Assembly (NCBI GenBank): GCA_949775045.1
Contig: OX459107.1
Coordinates: 11,373,250 to 11,437,249 of the forward strand
Length of the DNA stretch: 64,000 bases
Direction: 5' to 3'
Origin: Metridium senile
Lineage: Eukaryota > Cnidaria > Anthozoa > Actiniaria > Metridiidae
Part shown: piece by piece, positions 47,498-56,864 of the stretch
Numbering within the stretch: the first letter of the stretch is position 1
Layout: the number at the start of each line of letters is the position of its first letter
Position numbers and translations under genes: made by a program
Notes under the pieces: generated by a model
What the model was told of the DNA's origin: nothing
What the model saw: only the letters and a program-made list of their open reading frames with translations
Databases searched by the model: none

Positions 47498-47840
47498 TTA
47501 TCAAAACATGTACTTCGTACATTTTCATTTTATTTTGATGTGATTTTTATACGATGAGGTGGCTAGAACTGTGAACACAATCAGGCCTATGAGAATGGTC
47601 TCGAATGTGCGTAATTGACTTCACATTCTCACACGTTTCGTGTTTTCTCCAAAACTGGTAGCAACTGTTTCCTTTCTCAACTATTGTATAGTGCAAACAC
47701 TCATTATCAACGTTAAACATTAGGTTAAGAAATCTTCACTGACGATGCGTGTAGTAGAATGACGATGATTTGGATAAGCCACTAGCTACACGTTTTTAAG
47801 CACTTGGCATTTGAACAATGAAATCACAGATTAATGCCCA

Positions 47841-47913
47841 GCCTTTATAGCTCAGTGGTTAGAGCACTGGTCTTGTAAACCAGGGGTCGAGAGTTCGAGT
47901 CTCTCTAAAGGCT
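47841..47913 (+). tRNA. tRNA-Thr (TGT), copy 4
   Basis: Identical to the other TGT genes; long Thr-Thr spacer. Confidence 0.95.
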
Positions 47914-48003
47914 ACGTTTTAATTTTAAAACAGTGATTTCATTTTGGGGTTTCTGATTTCCCTCACATTAGTTCTTGAAAAACATTTAGCCCAACAGTTA
48001 AGC

Positions 48004-48076
48004 GGTCCGTTAGCTCAGTCGGCAGAGCGTGGTGCTAATAACGCTAAGGTCATGGGTTCGAGCCCCATACGGACCA
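48004..48076 (+). tRNA. tRNA-Ile (AAT), copy 4
   Basis: Identical to Ile copy 1; last complete tRNA before the Polinton. Confidence 0.95.
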
Positions 48077-48539
48077 CAGTCAATTCATTTTTACACCTGC
48101 TAGTTCAATAATTTCTGTCAAAATCATGCTAAACTGAGTCAATTTCAGCTTGAATTTCACGACAAATATTAATCGGCTTGGTGGTGGTAAACTCGCTGCA
48201 TACTAAATTTATTTTGAAAATGAGAATGCCTTCAAGCTAAAGCTTACAATCATCGTTGTTTGGTTTTTGGTGTTGCTTGGTTATATATTGTTTTCAATGG
48301 GACGATTACCGTGGAAGTGCATAAAAGAATCAGTTGAAGCATGTGCAAATTCGGCAAAGGTTTTGCACATTCTACCATTGTAATTAATTTCACTGGAGTA
48401 ATTAACTTCACAACAATTCCATGTAAAATATGAATTTTTACCGATGTTGAACAAGCACCTTGAATGTTTATCTTGACTCAGACATGCCAAACTGCAAGTC
48501 TTTACCAAACAGGCCAAAAAAGCCAAAAATATTTGGCTA

Positions 48540-48550
48540 GCCTTTATAGC
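48540..48550 (+). pseudogene. 5' part of tRNA-Thr (AGT) copy 5, split by the Polinton
   Basis: GCCTTTATAGC, the acceptor 5' strand and the start of the D arm. The last six bases (TATAGC, 48545-48550) include the left target-site duplication. The rest of the gene is at 62144-62210. Confidence 0.95.
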
Positions 48551-48646
48551 AGTAGTTACAAAGGGCCGTGCCTAGCGCAAAATCAAAAATTCAAAATTCG
48601 CGAGTCAAAATTGTACTAACATTATTGACCCACCCCACCCCACGTC

Positions 48647-48675
48647 ATTATCATAGAAAAATGCCCTATGATAAT
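48647..48675. promoter_or_regulatory. Inverted repeat inside the TIR (10-bp arms, 9-nt loop)
   Basis: ATTATCATAG (48647-48656) and CTATGATAAT (48666-48675) are perfectly complementary. The same structure lies at 62019-62047 in the right repeat. It could be a replication, protein-binding or transcription signal; the sequence alone does not say which. Confidence 0.6.
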
Positions 48676-48714
48676 ATACAAAAAAAATGAATAGAGACTT
48701 AAGGAAATAGACTG

Positions 48715-48721
48715 TATAAAA
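48715..48721 (+). promoter_or_regulatory. TATA-like box before polymerase gene, duplicated in right TIR
   Basis: TATAAAA starts 10 nt before the polymerase ATG at 48725. The inverted copy lies in front of the SAP/zinc-repeat gene at the other end. The spacing is short for an animal TATA box, so either the transcript starts within the frame or the element uses its own transcription rules. Confidence 0.4.
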
Positions 48722-48724
48722 AAA

Positions 48725-51700
48725 ATGAACAAGCAGACAGTGAAGCATTTACGAGTCATGGCCAAAGAGCGAGGTATTCCGAGAGCTTATCGAATGCATA
48801 AAGACGAACTCATCAAAGCGCTGGGAGCCGCGATAGCACCGATCTCAACAAACCCACCGGATCAGTTGATACCCGAGGTTGACGTTCCCATACCCCCACC
48901 CGTTCAGAGCTCTAATCAATCGCTACTCAGACGCTTAGTAGGTAGAGTAAGGGGAGTTGCCACATCAGTAAAGAAAAAGCTAAACGAGTTTACAGATTGG
49001 CTTTCATCGTATATCCCTTCTACTGTCAAAAAGACTGTAAACGAACGAGTTGACAACTTGAAGGAACAAGTAAATCGCATTTTCAAAAGATCAGATCGAA
49101 CTGCACCTGCACTTCAACAAACTGCACCTAAACTTCAACAAACTGCAATGATGGGATATTTGAAAACCTACAGAATTGACGGGGAAAAAGGGCACGATCC
49201 CAAGACGTTCATCACTAATGCCAAACCAAAAGTTCTGGAGCTCATCAACCAACAGAAGAGACCCATTAAGGTCAAGTTTATCGTTACCTGCAAGTTCATA
49301 AAAGAGAATCCGGCTACTGGTCAGATTGATGAAGATTCGGGGTACTTCCATTCCAAAGTTGAAAAAGTGTACGAATCGATCGATTTCTCCGACTTGTTCA
49401 ATACAATGACAAATCGCATACTTGAATCGATTGGGCAATTTCAAAAACAAGGCTCCGGATGGCAGTTTGACCAAGTCGAATACTTCGACATCAACATCGA
49501 TCCCTTCAATCCGCTTTCCGCGGATTCCTATATTCCACTACCAAGACATTTAGCGCTAAAGAAGGCGATCATCAACGTTAAGAACGTGAACGATCACGAG
49601 TGTTTCAAATGGGCAGTAACTTCCGCTGCGTTTCCTAGGAAAAAAGATCCTCAAAGACTAACTGACCAAATGAGAGAAAACTCTAAAAAGTTCGACTGGA
49701 CAGGTATAGAATTTCCCGTCTCTCTGAGACAGATTGATAAATTCGAAAAGCAAAACCCCTATGCGATTAACGTCTACGGATATGAAGGTGATGTATACCC
49801 CCTGAGAATCAGTGAGAAACACGAAGCTCATGTGATCAACTTACTCCTAATATCGAACGATGCAACTAACCATTACTGCTGGATTAAGAACATGTCAAAA
49901 CTGTTATCCTCTCAGATTAACAATCACCAACACGCTCGTTTATTTTGTTATAGGTGTCTAAACTCATTCCAGTCAAAGACCTCATTAGAAAAACATCTCG
50001 AATACTGCACCAAAAACGAAGCGGTCAAGATTGAAATGCCCGTAGACAAAGACGGCAATCCCAGATATTTAGCTTTTAAGAACTTCAACAGAAAGATGCG
50101 AGTCCTCTTTGTCGTCTATGCCGACTTTGAGAGCTTTACTGAGAACATAGACACATGCTCCCCAGATGAAAGTAGAAGCTTTACAAAGCAATACCAGAAG
50201 CACAAAGCATCAGGCTACTGCTATCTCATCAAGTGCTTTGACGACCAAATATTTCCCCCCAAGCTTGTACGACACACGGCCGAATCCTCAGACGAAGATA
50301 TCCCACAGATGTTTGTAGAAAGTCTAGAGTCGGACATTAAGAAGATTTACAACACGTTCAAATTCCCGAAAAAGGTGAAGATGAGCGAGAAAGATCAAAT
50401 CGCATATAACAATACCACACACTGCCACATCTGTGAAGGTGAATTGGGAGAAGATAAGGTATTGGACCACTGCCACCTCACGGGTAAGTACAGAGGCGCA
50501 GCCCATAACGAATGCAACCTTCAATACAAAATTCCAAAGTTCTTCCCGGTCATCTTTCACAACCTATCCGGTTACGATTCACATCTTTTCATCAAGAACC
50601 TTGGCACATCAAAAGGTAGAATAAACTGCATACCGAATAACGAGGAAAAATACATCTCTTTCACAAAGCAGATAGTTGTGGACGAATTCACAAACAAGGA
50701 TGGAAAAGCCTGTACCGTAAAACGCGACATCAGATTCATCGACAGTCTGAAATTCATGACGAGCAGTCTTGACAGTTTAGTTTATAATCTTACTAAATGC
50801 GGAAAGTGTGAGGTCTGTAAGCCGGGAGATTGTATAAAGAGATACATAAAAGATAAAAGGGTCGTTAAGTATAAAGGTATTGGTAGGTGTGAACAATGTA
50901 AGAATTGTCTGTTAGCTAGGAGCAAGTGTCTTTCTCCAACAGATAAGAACCTAGCTGAAACGAAAAAGTATTTTGTAGATGGGATGGATATGATGTTGAG
51001 AAAGGGAGTATTCCCATACGACTGGTTTGATGGCTTCGATAAACTCGACGCAATCCAACTACCACCAAAGGGGGCATTCTACTCCAGACTCACCGACACC
51101 GGCATATCAGAGGAGGATCACCAGCACGCTCAAAAGGTGTGGGAAACCTTCAAGATGAAAACAATGAGGGACTACCACGACCTCTACCTTGAGTCAGATG
51201 TCCTCCTTTTGGCCGACGTCTTCGAGAACTTTCGAGATGTTTGCAGCAAAAACTATGGGTTAGACCCTGCTTGGTATTACACGGCACCAGGACTAGCATG
51301 GGATGCAGCGTTAAAGTTAACGAAAGTCAAACTAGAGCTTCTCACCGACCACAACATGTTGCTCATGATCGAGAAGGGCATTCGAGGGGGTGTGTCAATG
51401 ATCTCCACGCGGTACGGTAAAGCCAACAACAGATACATGAAAGAGTACGATAAGAAGGAATTATTAAAATATATCGCGTACCTCGATGCAAACAATCTCT
51501 ACGGATGGGCGATGTGTTTACTCCTACCAACTCACGGTTTTAGATGGATGACTGACCAAGAGCTTACAGACTGGAAAAAATACCCATGCATACTTGAGGT
51601 AGACCTGGAGTATCCTCAACACCTACACGACTTACACAACGACTATCCGCTAGCCCCAGAGTCTGTTAAGATCGACAAGGTTGAAAAGTTAATTCCAAAC

Positions 51701-52702
51701 CTCAACAACAAGTCGAAGTACGTAGTTCATCACAAGACCTTGAAACTGTATGAAAGCCTCGGACTAAAAGTCACCAAGATTCACAGGGGCATCACATTCG
51801 AAGAGTCTGCATGGCTGCAACCCTACATCGACTTGAATACCAACCTAAGGACGGAAGCATCCAACGATTTTGAAAAAGATTTCTTCAAGTTGATGAACAA
51901 CTCCGTCTTTGGGAAAACCATGGAAAACATCAGAAAAAGGGTGGACATTCGACTGGTCACGAATGAAAAAGATGCGAAAAAGTTGATATCAAAGCCCAAC
52001 TATCAACATCGCACCATCTTTTGCGAGAATCTAGCCGCCATCCACATGAAGAAGACAAAGCTGGTCTTCGATAAGCCCGTTTACTTGGGCATGTCCATTC
52101 TAGATCTGAGTAAGACGTTAATGTATGAGTTTCACTATAATTACATAAAGAAAAAATATGGTGAGAAGGCTAAACTATTATTCACAGATACCGACAGTTT
52201 GATGTATGAAATTGAAACAGAAGATTTCTACAAGGACATCAGCCCTGATGTGGAAAAAATGTTCGACACTAGTAACTATCCTAAAGATCACCCGTCTTGT
52301 ATTGAGACAGGTGTGAACAAGAAAATCATCGGCATGTTCAAAGATGAGGCTGGAGGCAAACAGATAGCAGAATTTGTTGGCCTGCGTGCAAAACTCTACT
52401 CATACAAGATGGATGAAGGAGAGGAAGAGAAGAGATGCAAGGGCGTAAAGAAAGCGGTCGTTAAGGGGAGCATCGTCCACAATGATTACAGGGATTGTCT
52501 TTTCAATAAACAACCACAGATGAGACAGGTGAATGTATTCAGAAGTCGTAATCATGACGTTTACACCGAGACTGTGAACAAGGTCGCCCTATCACACGAG
52601 GATGACAAACGAATCATCTGCGAGGACGGCGTACACACCTATGCGCACGGTCATTTCAGAACGCTATCGGACGGCAGCTCGGTATCTTTGGGAACGACTT
52701 GA
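48725..52702 (+). CDS. polB: Protein-primed family B DNA polymerase (DNA_pol_B_2) with SAP-like N-terminus
   Basis: A 1,325-aa enzyme expected to replicate the element from a terminal protein. Residues 1-34 form a SAP/Rho_N-like helix pair (KHLRVMAKERGIP, MHKDELIKAL). A basic amphipathic region follows (SLLRRLVGRVRGVATSVKKK). There is a C2H2-like finger (CYRCLNSF...HLEYC), Exo I at YADFESF (D467, E469), an HNH-type zinc insertion CHICEGEL-DHCHLTGKYRG-HNECN (from C567), Exo II SGYDSHLF (D618), Exo III YLESD (D825), Pol A DANNLYG (D921), Pol B KLMNNSVFGK (from K1055) and Pol C FTDTDS (D1155, D1157). A Cys cluster (CGKCEVCKPGDC...CEQCKNC) precedes Exo III. All catalytic residues are present. Its start codon lies in the left TIR. 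The 3' end overlaps the opposing integrase gene by 52 bp. Confidence 0.95.
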   Translation: MNKQTVKHLRVMAKERGIPRAYRMHKDELIKALGAAIAPISTNPPDQLIPEVDVPIPPPVQSSNQSLLRRLVGRVRGVATSVKKKLNEFTDWLSSYIPSTVKKTVNERVDNLKEQVNRIFKRSDRTAPALQQTAPKLQQTAMMGYLKTYRIDGEKGHDPKTFITNAKPKVLELINQQKRPIKVKFIVTCKFIKENPATGQIDEDSGYFHSKVEKVYESIDFSDLFNTMTNRILESIGQFQKQGSGWQFDQVEYFDINIDPFNPLSADSYIPLPRHLALKKAIINVKNVNDHECFKWAVTSAAFPRKKDPQRLTDQMRENSKKFDWTGIEFPVSLRQIDKFEKQNPYAINVYGYEGDVYPLRISEKHEAHVINLLLISNDATNHYCWIKNMSKLLSSQINNHQHARLFCYRCLNSFQSKTSLEKHLEYCTKNEAVKIEMPVDKDGNPRYLAFKNFNRKMRVLFVVYADFESFTENIDTCSPDESRSFTKQYQKHKASGYCYLIKCFDDQIFPPKLVRHTAESSDEDIPQMFVESLESDIKKIYNTFKFPKKVKMSEKDQIAYNNTTHCHICEGELGEDKVLDHCHLTGKYRGAAHNECNLQYKIPKFFPVIFHNLSGYDSHLFIKNLGTSKGRINCIPNNEEKYISFTKQIVVDEFTNKDGKACTVKRDIRFIDSLKFMTSSLDSLVYNLTKCGKCEVCKPGDCIKRYIKDKRVVKYKGIGRCEQCKNCLLARSKCLSPTDKNLAETKKYFVDGMDMMLRKGVFPYDWFDGFDKLDAIQLPPKGAFYSRLTDTGISEEDHQHAQKVWETFKMKTMRDYHDLYLESDVLLLADVFENFRDVCSKNYGLDPAWYYTAPGLAWDAALKLTKVKLELLTDHNMLLMIEKGIRGGVSMISTRYGKANNRYMKEYDKKELLKYIAYLDANNLYGWAMCLLLPTHGFRWMTDQELTDWKKYPCILEVDLEYPQHLHDLHNDYPLAPESVKIDKVEKLIPNLNNKSKYVVHHKTLKLYESLGLKVTKIHRGITFEESAWLQPYIDLNTNLRTEASNDFEKDFFKLMNNSVFGKTMENIRKRVDIRLVTNEKDAKKLISKPNYQHRTIFCENLAAIHMKKTKLVFDKPVYLGMSILDLSKTLMYEFHYNYIKKKYGEKAKLLFTDTDSLMYEIETEDFYKDISPDVEKMFDTSNYPKDHPSCIETGVNKKIIGMFKDEAGGKQIAEFVGLRAKLYSYKMDEGEEEKRCKGVKKAVVKGSIVHNDYRDCLFNKQPQMRQVNVFRSRNHDVYTETVNKVALSHEDDKRIICEDGVHTYAHGHFRTLSDGSSVSLGTT

Positions 52703-53647
52703 AGCTCCTCTCTGACGAGCGACCTCCTCGACCCACCCTCCGAGAGATAGTACAACACGGGCTGTCCGACCGAAACAACGCTGCGCGATAAATCGTAGAT
52801 GTCCAAACTCCAGACCGGATCCGTCGCACGACGGTTATCGCCTCCTTCGTCTTCTCCTGGAGCAAGCAAATATCTCACTTTGACTCCGGGAGGCAGTCTC
52901 ACCTCGTCAAGCCCGACGGGCCGCTTGTATTCGACGGGTTCGGCATCGACTTCTTTGAGTCTCACGGCTTTATCGGGCTCTTTTCCGGTGATCCGTATCG
53001 GTTGACCGTTCATCGATTCCAAAACTTTGGGCAATCTCTTCACCCATTCTCTTGACCTTCCATTTTCTAATAACATCTCTTGTGCGTACTGATGACTGTA
53101 CAATCTTTCGGACAGAGTTCGATTTGCCCGCTCTACCACGGATTGGGCTTTGTGGTTCTTGGCCTCGCTTCGCTGAATTCGAACGTTGTGTTTTTTTCAT
53201 GAGTTTTGTGACGTCGCCCATGAACTCTGTGCCGGGGTCGACGATCACCGTATTTGGCCACCTCAGCCTCCTCGAATAGATTCTTTCGAACGCCTTGGCA
53301 AGTCCGCTCGAGTCTTTACTCGTTACCGCTTCGGCATCGACGTACCTCGACGCAACGTCCACCACCAACAGCGCGTATTTGTAGGTCTTTCGTTTTACGG
53401 TGTCGTGAGTCAGGAACAATAGATCCGCCTGGTGGATGTAGTTTGGTTTGACGACGGCCCAATGCGGTCTCGGAACGTGCATCGGAGGGGGCAGATAGAT
53501 CTGCCACAGCGCCTGTTTCTCCAGCCACCTCTTAGATTCGGATTGGCTCACTCTGGCGGCGTCTGCCAATTTGTGGATGGCCTCGCGACCCTTCCAGTAC
53601 CCGCCGGTGCTGTAGTATGTCTTTGATAACCTGCGTTCGTTACTCAT
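52651..53647 (-). pseudogene. Polinton rve-family integrase (DDE), one frameshift
   Basis: Retroviral-type integrase that would insert the element. The first frame starts at 53647 and runs to the break: a helix-turn-helix-like N-terminus (IHKLADAARVSQSESKRWLE), then the core with QADLLFL (first Asp, residue 75), LLVVDVASRYVDAEAV and VIVDPGTEF (second Asp, residue 137). At a run of seven T on the + strand (53191-53197) the frame shifts by one. The catalytic Glu (in VVERANR) and the C-terminal domain are in the next frame, ending at 52651. The upstream frame runs on as nonsense. Its start is divergent from the capsid gene, 33 bp away. The break may be a real mutation, a homopolymer sequencing error or, less likely, programmed frameshifting. 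Confidence 0.9.
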
Positions 53648-53680
53648 TTAAAGATTGGGCGTTCTTTCCTTAAAATAATT

Positions 53681-54919
53681 ATGGCACAAGCAATTTCAGA
53701 GAAAATCAATCCGAACAGGATCCCAAGAGAACCTTTCGGATTGAAGGGTGAGGCCTCACTCAATCGAATCACGCTGAACCCCTCGTCCGCCAGTCCCGGG
53801 GAGACTCTGTACGTGAACATTCCCCAGCTGTCAGAAAATGTGGTCATCGTCCCGGGTAGCGTATCCCTACTGTTCGACTTGGGCGTCACGGGGCACGCAA
53901 ATAATACTCTCGTCAACAACGTTGGCCGAAACCTTGTGTCTAGACTCAAGATTCTTTTTGGCGGAGAAACGCTGCAAGACACCCAACGATACGATCTATT
54001 TCAAACGTATCACGACCTATTCATCCCCAAGGAGGAACGCGAGGATCGGTTGAGTCAGGGCATCTCATCATCGAACATGAGAAAACTCAGAACGAACGCA
54101 GGCGACAAGGTGGTTCTTGCAGCAGAGGTGGCTCTTGCGGCAGTACACAATACAAAATACAAAATCCCGCTAGACCATCCCATTCTGAACGACCATGGTG
54201 TTTTCTACCCAAAGGCCCTACCACACCCACTCACGTTTGAGATTTCGCTCGCTCCCGTGTCAGACATTGTCGTCTATTCGGACACGGTCAAGACTCCAGC
54301 GTACACCATCACAAACCTCGAGTTGGAGTACCAATGCATTACCAGCGAATACCTTGCCAGGGAGGCAGCGGCCTCCTATCAAGTTGGGAAGGGCTTCTTT
54401 TACGAGAACGTCATTCTTCACAAGACTTTCACCATCTCCAAGCTAAATGACACGGTCATTAACGAACACATCAATCTACCGAGAAAGTCAATGACGGGAG
54501 TGCTTTGTTTATTTACGGAGAACCACACGGGGGGGACACGAGACTCTGAGAAATTTGTCAGCCCAGATATAAAATCGATTCACGTCAACATTGACGGAAT
54601 GCCAAATCGTCTCTACTCGAAGGGAATGATGCCGACCGACTTGTGGGAGTCGGTCAAGAAACGACTCGGATTCACGAGTTCGCTCAAGCAACAAGATTTT
54701 TACACCGGCGACAAGTTTGCTCTGTGGATCGACCTGAGGACCCACCCCGACAACGGCATTCACGGCGGAGGTCTCGTACTGAACAACACGCGAGACGGGG
54801 TGAAACTGGAAATGAAACGGAAAGGTTCAGGAAGCGGCAGCATCAACTGCCACGTGTTTGTAGTGGCCGATGCGCTGATGGAGGTCATGCACTCGAATTT
54901 GCGAGCAATCATGTATTAA
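53681..54919 (+). CDS. Major capsid protein, double jelly-roll type (likely)
   Basis: 412 aa. The N-terminal half is beta-rich (VNIPQLSENVVIVPGSVSLL), followed by the block RNLVSRLKILFGGETLQDT and RYDLFQTYHDLFI, which I recognise from capsid proteins of Polinton/adintovirus-type elements. Later LPHPLTFEISLAPVSDIVVY and YTITNLELEYQCI look like jelly-roll strands. No signal peptide or membrane segment is seen. It is the largest gene in the structural block, next to the packaging ATPase as expected. TTTAAAGATT lies 24 nt before the ATG. The assignment rests on the conserved block and position; a structure prediction should show two tandem jelly rolls. Confidence 0.75.
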   Translation: MAQAISEKINPNRIPREPFGLKGEASLNRITLNPSSASPGETLYVNIPQLSENVVIVPGSVSLLFDLGVTGHANNTLVNNVGRNLVSRLKILFGGETLQDTQRYDLFQTYHDLFIPKEEREDRLSQGISSSNMRKLRTNAGDKVVLAAEVALAAVHNTKYKIPLDHPILNDHGVFYPKALPHPLTFEISLAPVSDIVVYSDTVKTPAYTITNLELEYQCITSEYLAREAAASYQVGKGFFYENVILHKTFTISKLNDTVINEHINLPRKSMTGVLCLFTENHTGGTRDSEKFVSPDIKSIHVNIDGMPNRLYSKGMMPTDLWESVKKRLGFTSSLKQQDFYTGDKFALWIDLRTHPDNGIHGGGLVLNNTRDGVKLEMKRKGSGSGSINCHVFVVADALMEVMHSNLRAIMY

Positions 54920-54945
54920 AAAAGACACGCCCGATAATACAAAGA

Positions 54946-55572
54946 ATGGAAGAATTACGAGATAAGACACCATTTCATTGCATCATCACCGGACCTACTA
55001 ATTGTGGGAAAACAAAATATTTGATAGAACAACTCCGAGGCCCGTTTCGACGGGTCTTTGAGTACATTGTCCTCTTGTGTCCGACCTATGCGAAGAATAA
55101 GACCTATCACAGATTTGCCAGAGGGGACAAACGCTTTATCGTGCTGTCTCCGGATGCTAGCAACAGCGATGAGATTAACGATCTGTTAAAGTTAACCACG
55201 GAATTATTCTCTGGTACAAATACGTTAATCATTTTAGATGACTGCGCCGTGTCCAAGGACTTGAAGAAACGGTCTAACAAGTTTATCGATCTTGCCTTTT
55301 CTGGTAGGCACGTGGGGTTGTCCGTGTGGGTTTTGACGCAACAACTGACCTCGGTAGCAAAACCGTTTCGTGACAACGTCGCCTGTTCGGTGGCATTCCA
55401 CAATCCGTCTCAAATTGGCACAAAAACCCTCTTTGAAGATTACGGAGGCGACTTGGATGTCGAAACGCGTAAAAAATTCACGACGCTCTTAAGGGCGGAA
55501 CAGTATTCGAGGCTGTGTTTCTGTTTGAGGCATCCATTTCGGTGTTATTTAGAGATTCCCGCGGTGATTTAA
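54946..55572 (+). CDS. A32/FtsK-HerA-type DNA packaging ATPase
   Basis: 208 aa from the ATG at 54946; the longer open frame upstream overlaps the capsid gene and is not needed. Walker A is ITGPTNCGKT (G16-T23). Walker B is LIILDDC (D98, D99). A sensor-like VWVLTQQLTS follows the arginine-bearing FSGRHVGLS. Length and motif order fit the small packaging ATPases of Polintons and related viruses, which drive the genome into the capsid. A 7-bp inverted repeat (TGTATTA/TAATACA) overlaps the capsid stop codon and lies just before this gene. Confidence 0.88.
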   Translation: MEELRDKTPFHCIITGPTNCGKTKYLIEQLRGPFRRVFEYIVLLCPTYAKNKTYHRFARGDKRFIVLSPDASNSDEINDLLKLTTELFSGTNTLIILDDCAVSKDLKKRSNKFIDLAFSGRHVGLSVWVLTQQLTSVAKPFRDNVACSVAFHNPSQIGTKTLFEDYGGDLDVETRKKFTTLLRAEQYSRLCFCLRHPFRCYLEIPAVI

Positions 55573-55600
55573 AAGAAACCGCGCATCATGACAAAGTAAG

Positions 55601-56152
55601 ATGGCAAGCGTAGAAGATTATATGAAAGAACAGCCGGAAACTGAACCGGCCGAGGACGATGTTGAAATAAAACGAGAGTCTCTGGCCATTCTCGCATCGT
55701 TGGGTACCATCAAGGAGTATCTCGGCGTGAACATGAGTTTGGGTGATATTAAGAAACTCTCGGCGCCAGATGTCGAAAAATACTTTGTTCGCTATCAGAC
55801 CGTATTGGGAAAACAGATCACGGGGGGATTGGTGGAGTCAACCATTCAAGTAATCGGGCGTGTCATATCGTGTGTAGTACCCATTGATGACTCTGATGCT
55901 CTCTGCAAAGACCTGCAGAATGACGCCTTGGTAAAGCGTGAACTTTCAAATTTTGCAGGCCTCTTGGCGTTGAAAGGAGGTCGAATGGTGGCTCTTGCCA
56001 GCGGTCTCTTCCAAGTCGTCAAGCATCTTAAATTGAGAGCATCGGAGGAGGCGGATGATAAAATCCAAGAGGGTCTTGGTAGCCGCGTACGCGAGACCGA
56101 TGGGGGAACAAGCACGCCTGAAACCGAGTCAGCAGCTCTTGAGCACAACTGA
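55601..56152 (+). CDS. Polinton protein of unknown function, 183 aa
   Basis: Acidic N-terminus (MKEQPETEPAEDDVEIKRES), a mostly helical body (IKEYLGVNMSLGDIKKL, KYFVRYQTVLGKQITGGLVE, STIQVIGRVISCVVPIDDSD) and an acidic tail. No clear membrane segment, and no protease triad was visible. It is the first gene after the ATPase, with TTTAAAAGAAA at 55568-55578. A three-codon upstream frame (ATG at 55588) lies in the leader. Its place in the structural block suggests a virion or assembly role; that is inference only. Confidence 0.75.
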   Translation: MASVEDYMKEQPETEPAEDDVEIKRESLAILASLGTIKEYLGVNMSLGDIKKLSAPDVEKYFVRYQTVLGKQITGGLVESTIQVIGRVISCVVPIDDSDALCKDLQNDALVKRELSNFAGLLALKGGRMVALASGLFQVVKHLKLRASEEADDKIQEGLGSRVRETDGGTSTPETESAALEHN

Positions 56153-56172
56153 GATGTCATTTAAAGATTGTG

Positions 56173-56199
56173 TTTCTTATTCACAAACAAAATAAGAAA
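56173..56199 (+). promoter_or_regulatory. Start-codon hairpin, 127-aa protein gene
   Basis: TTTCTTATT (56173-56181) and AATAAGAAA (56191-56199) are perfectly complementary with a 9-nt loop. The last A is the first base of the ATG. Confidence 0.6.
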
Positions 56200-56582
56200 T
56201 GGCCGACGAAAATCAAGAGGTTGAACAGATCACCAAGAACCCACCACAACCGGCAAAAATCAAGGAGAAAGATCCTAAAAAGGTCGCTGCCGGTAAGAAA
56301 CTTGCCGAATACAATAAAAAGGCGAAGGAAGCGTTAGCCAGGGAAATGAAACGCGAGTCCGAAGAGGAGACCGACGGGGGAACAGACGAATCTCGAGCCT
56401 GGATTCCGGAGCTATCTTTTACGACCGTGTTATCTGCAGTCGGAATAGGACTTACCGCGTTGGATTTGTATGCGTGCTTTTACAAAAAGAAAGGGGGCGA
56501 ACCGATCAAGAATGATGGCGAACAGAGCACTCAACCCTCAAAAATTCCCGTGGCCGCAACTCCAAAAATGGGCATGTTGTGA
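56199..56582 (+). CDS. Small membrane protein, 127 aa
   Basis: The N-terminal 60 residues are very charged (ITKNPPQPAKIKEKDPKKVA, KLAEYNKKAKEALAREMKRE). One hydrophobic helix follows (TTVLSAVGIGLTALDLYACF), then KKK and a polar tail. Topology suggests a single-pass membrane protein. The leader has TTTAAAGATT (56160-56169) and a 9-bp hairpin whose right arm ends at the A of the ATG. The run ETDGGT also occurs near the end of the preceding protein (RETDGGTSTPETES). Function unknown. Confidence 0.75.
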   Translation: MADENQEVEQITKNPPQPAKIKEKDPKKVAAGKKLAEYNKKAKEALAREMKRESEEETDGGTDESRAWIPELSFTTVLSAVGIGLTALDLYACFYKKKGGEPIKNDGEQSTQPSKIPVAATPKMGML

Positions 56583-56612
56583 TTTAAAGATTAATTGGGC
56601 GATAAGCAAAAT

Positions 56613-56840
56613 ATGTCAAGCGAACAAAACAAACTAGTGAAAACGGTTACCGACGCCTCTCTGCTCGTCGGTCTATCTGCCGGTTTGGGTTACGCCGGAA
56701 GGAAAGTCATGAAAGAATCGTTTATCAACGATCCCTCTTCATCCATCGTCAGTTATGCCAAGTGGGTTGCGGTTCTGACCGGAAGCATGTACTTGAAAGA
56801 TTATCTGGAAACCCAAAAGATCATACCTAAATCCATCTAA
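56613..56840 (+). CDS. Small hydrophobic protein, 75 aa
   Basis: I chose the ATG at 56613; an in-frame TTG at 56595 is upstream but not needed. The protein has two hydrophobic segments (ASLLVGLSAGLGYAGRKVM and IVSYAKWVAVLTGSMYL), so it is probably a two-pass membrane protein. TTTAAAGATT (56583-56592) lies 20 nt before the start. Function unknown. Confidence 0.7.
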   Translation: MSSEQNKLVKTVTDASLLVGLSAGLGYAGRKVMKESFINDPSSSIVSYAKWVAVLTGSMYLKDYLETQKIIPKSI

Positions 56841-56864
56841 AAAAATACCATTTTTGAATAATAA

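Larger units (their letters stand above)
48551..48825 (+). repeat. Left terminal inverted repeat of the Polinton (275 bp)
   Basis: Matches 61869-62143 inverted with two mismatches, both near its inner end and both inside coding sequence. It contains a CCCACCCCACCCCAC tract, a 10-bp inverted repeat (48647-48675), a TATAAAA 10 nt before the polymerase ATG, and the first 33 codons of the polymerase gene. Confidence 0.95.

Noticed and set aside
49091..49474. 127-codon minus-strand frame within the polymerase gene
   Set aside because: Shadow of the polymerase frame; no motifs.
52799..53626. Plus-strand open frames across the integrase gene
   Set aside because: They are shadows of the minus-strand integrase; the DDE motifs are on the minus strand only.
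54643..54945. Upstream extension of the packaging ATPase frame
   Set aside because: It overlaps the capsid gene in another frame, is Arg/Glu/His-rich shadow sequence, and the ATG at 54946 follows the capsid stop with leader features.
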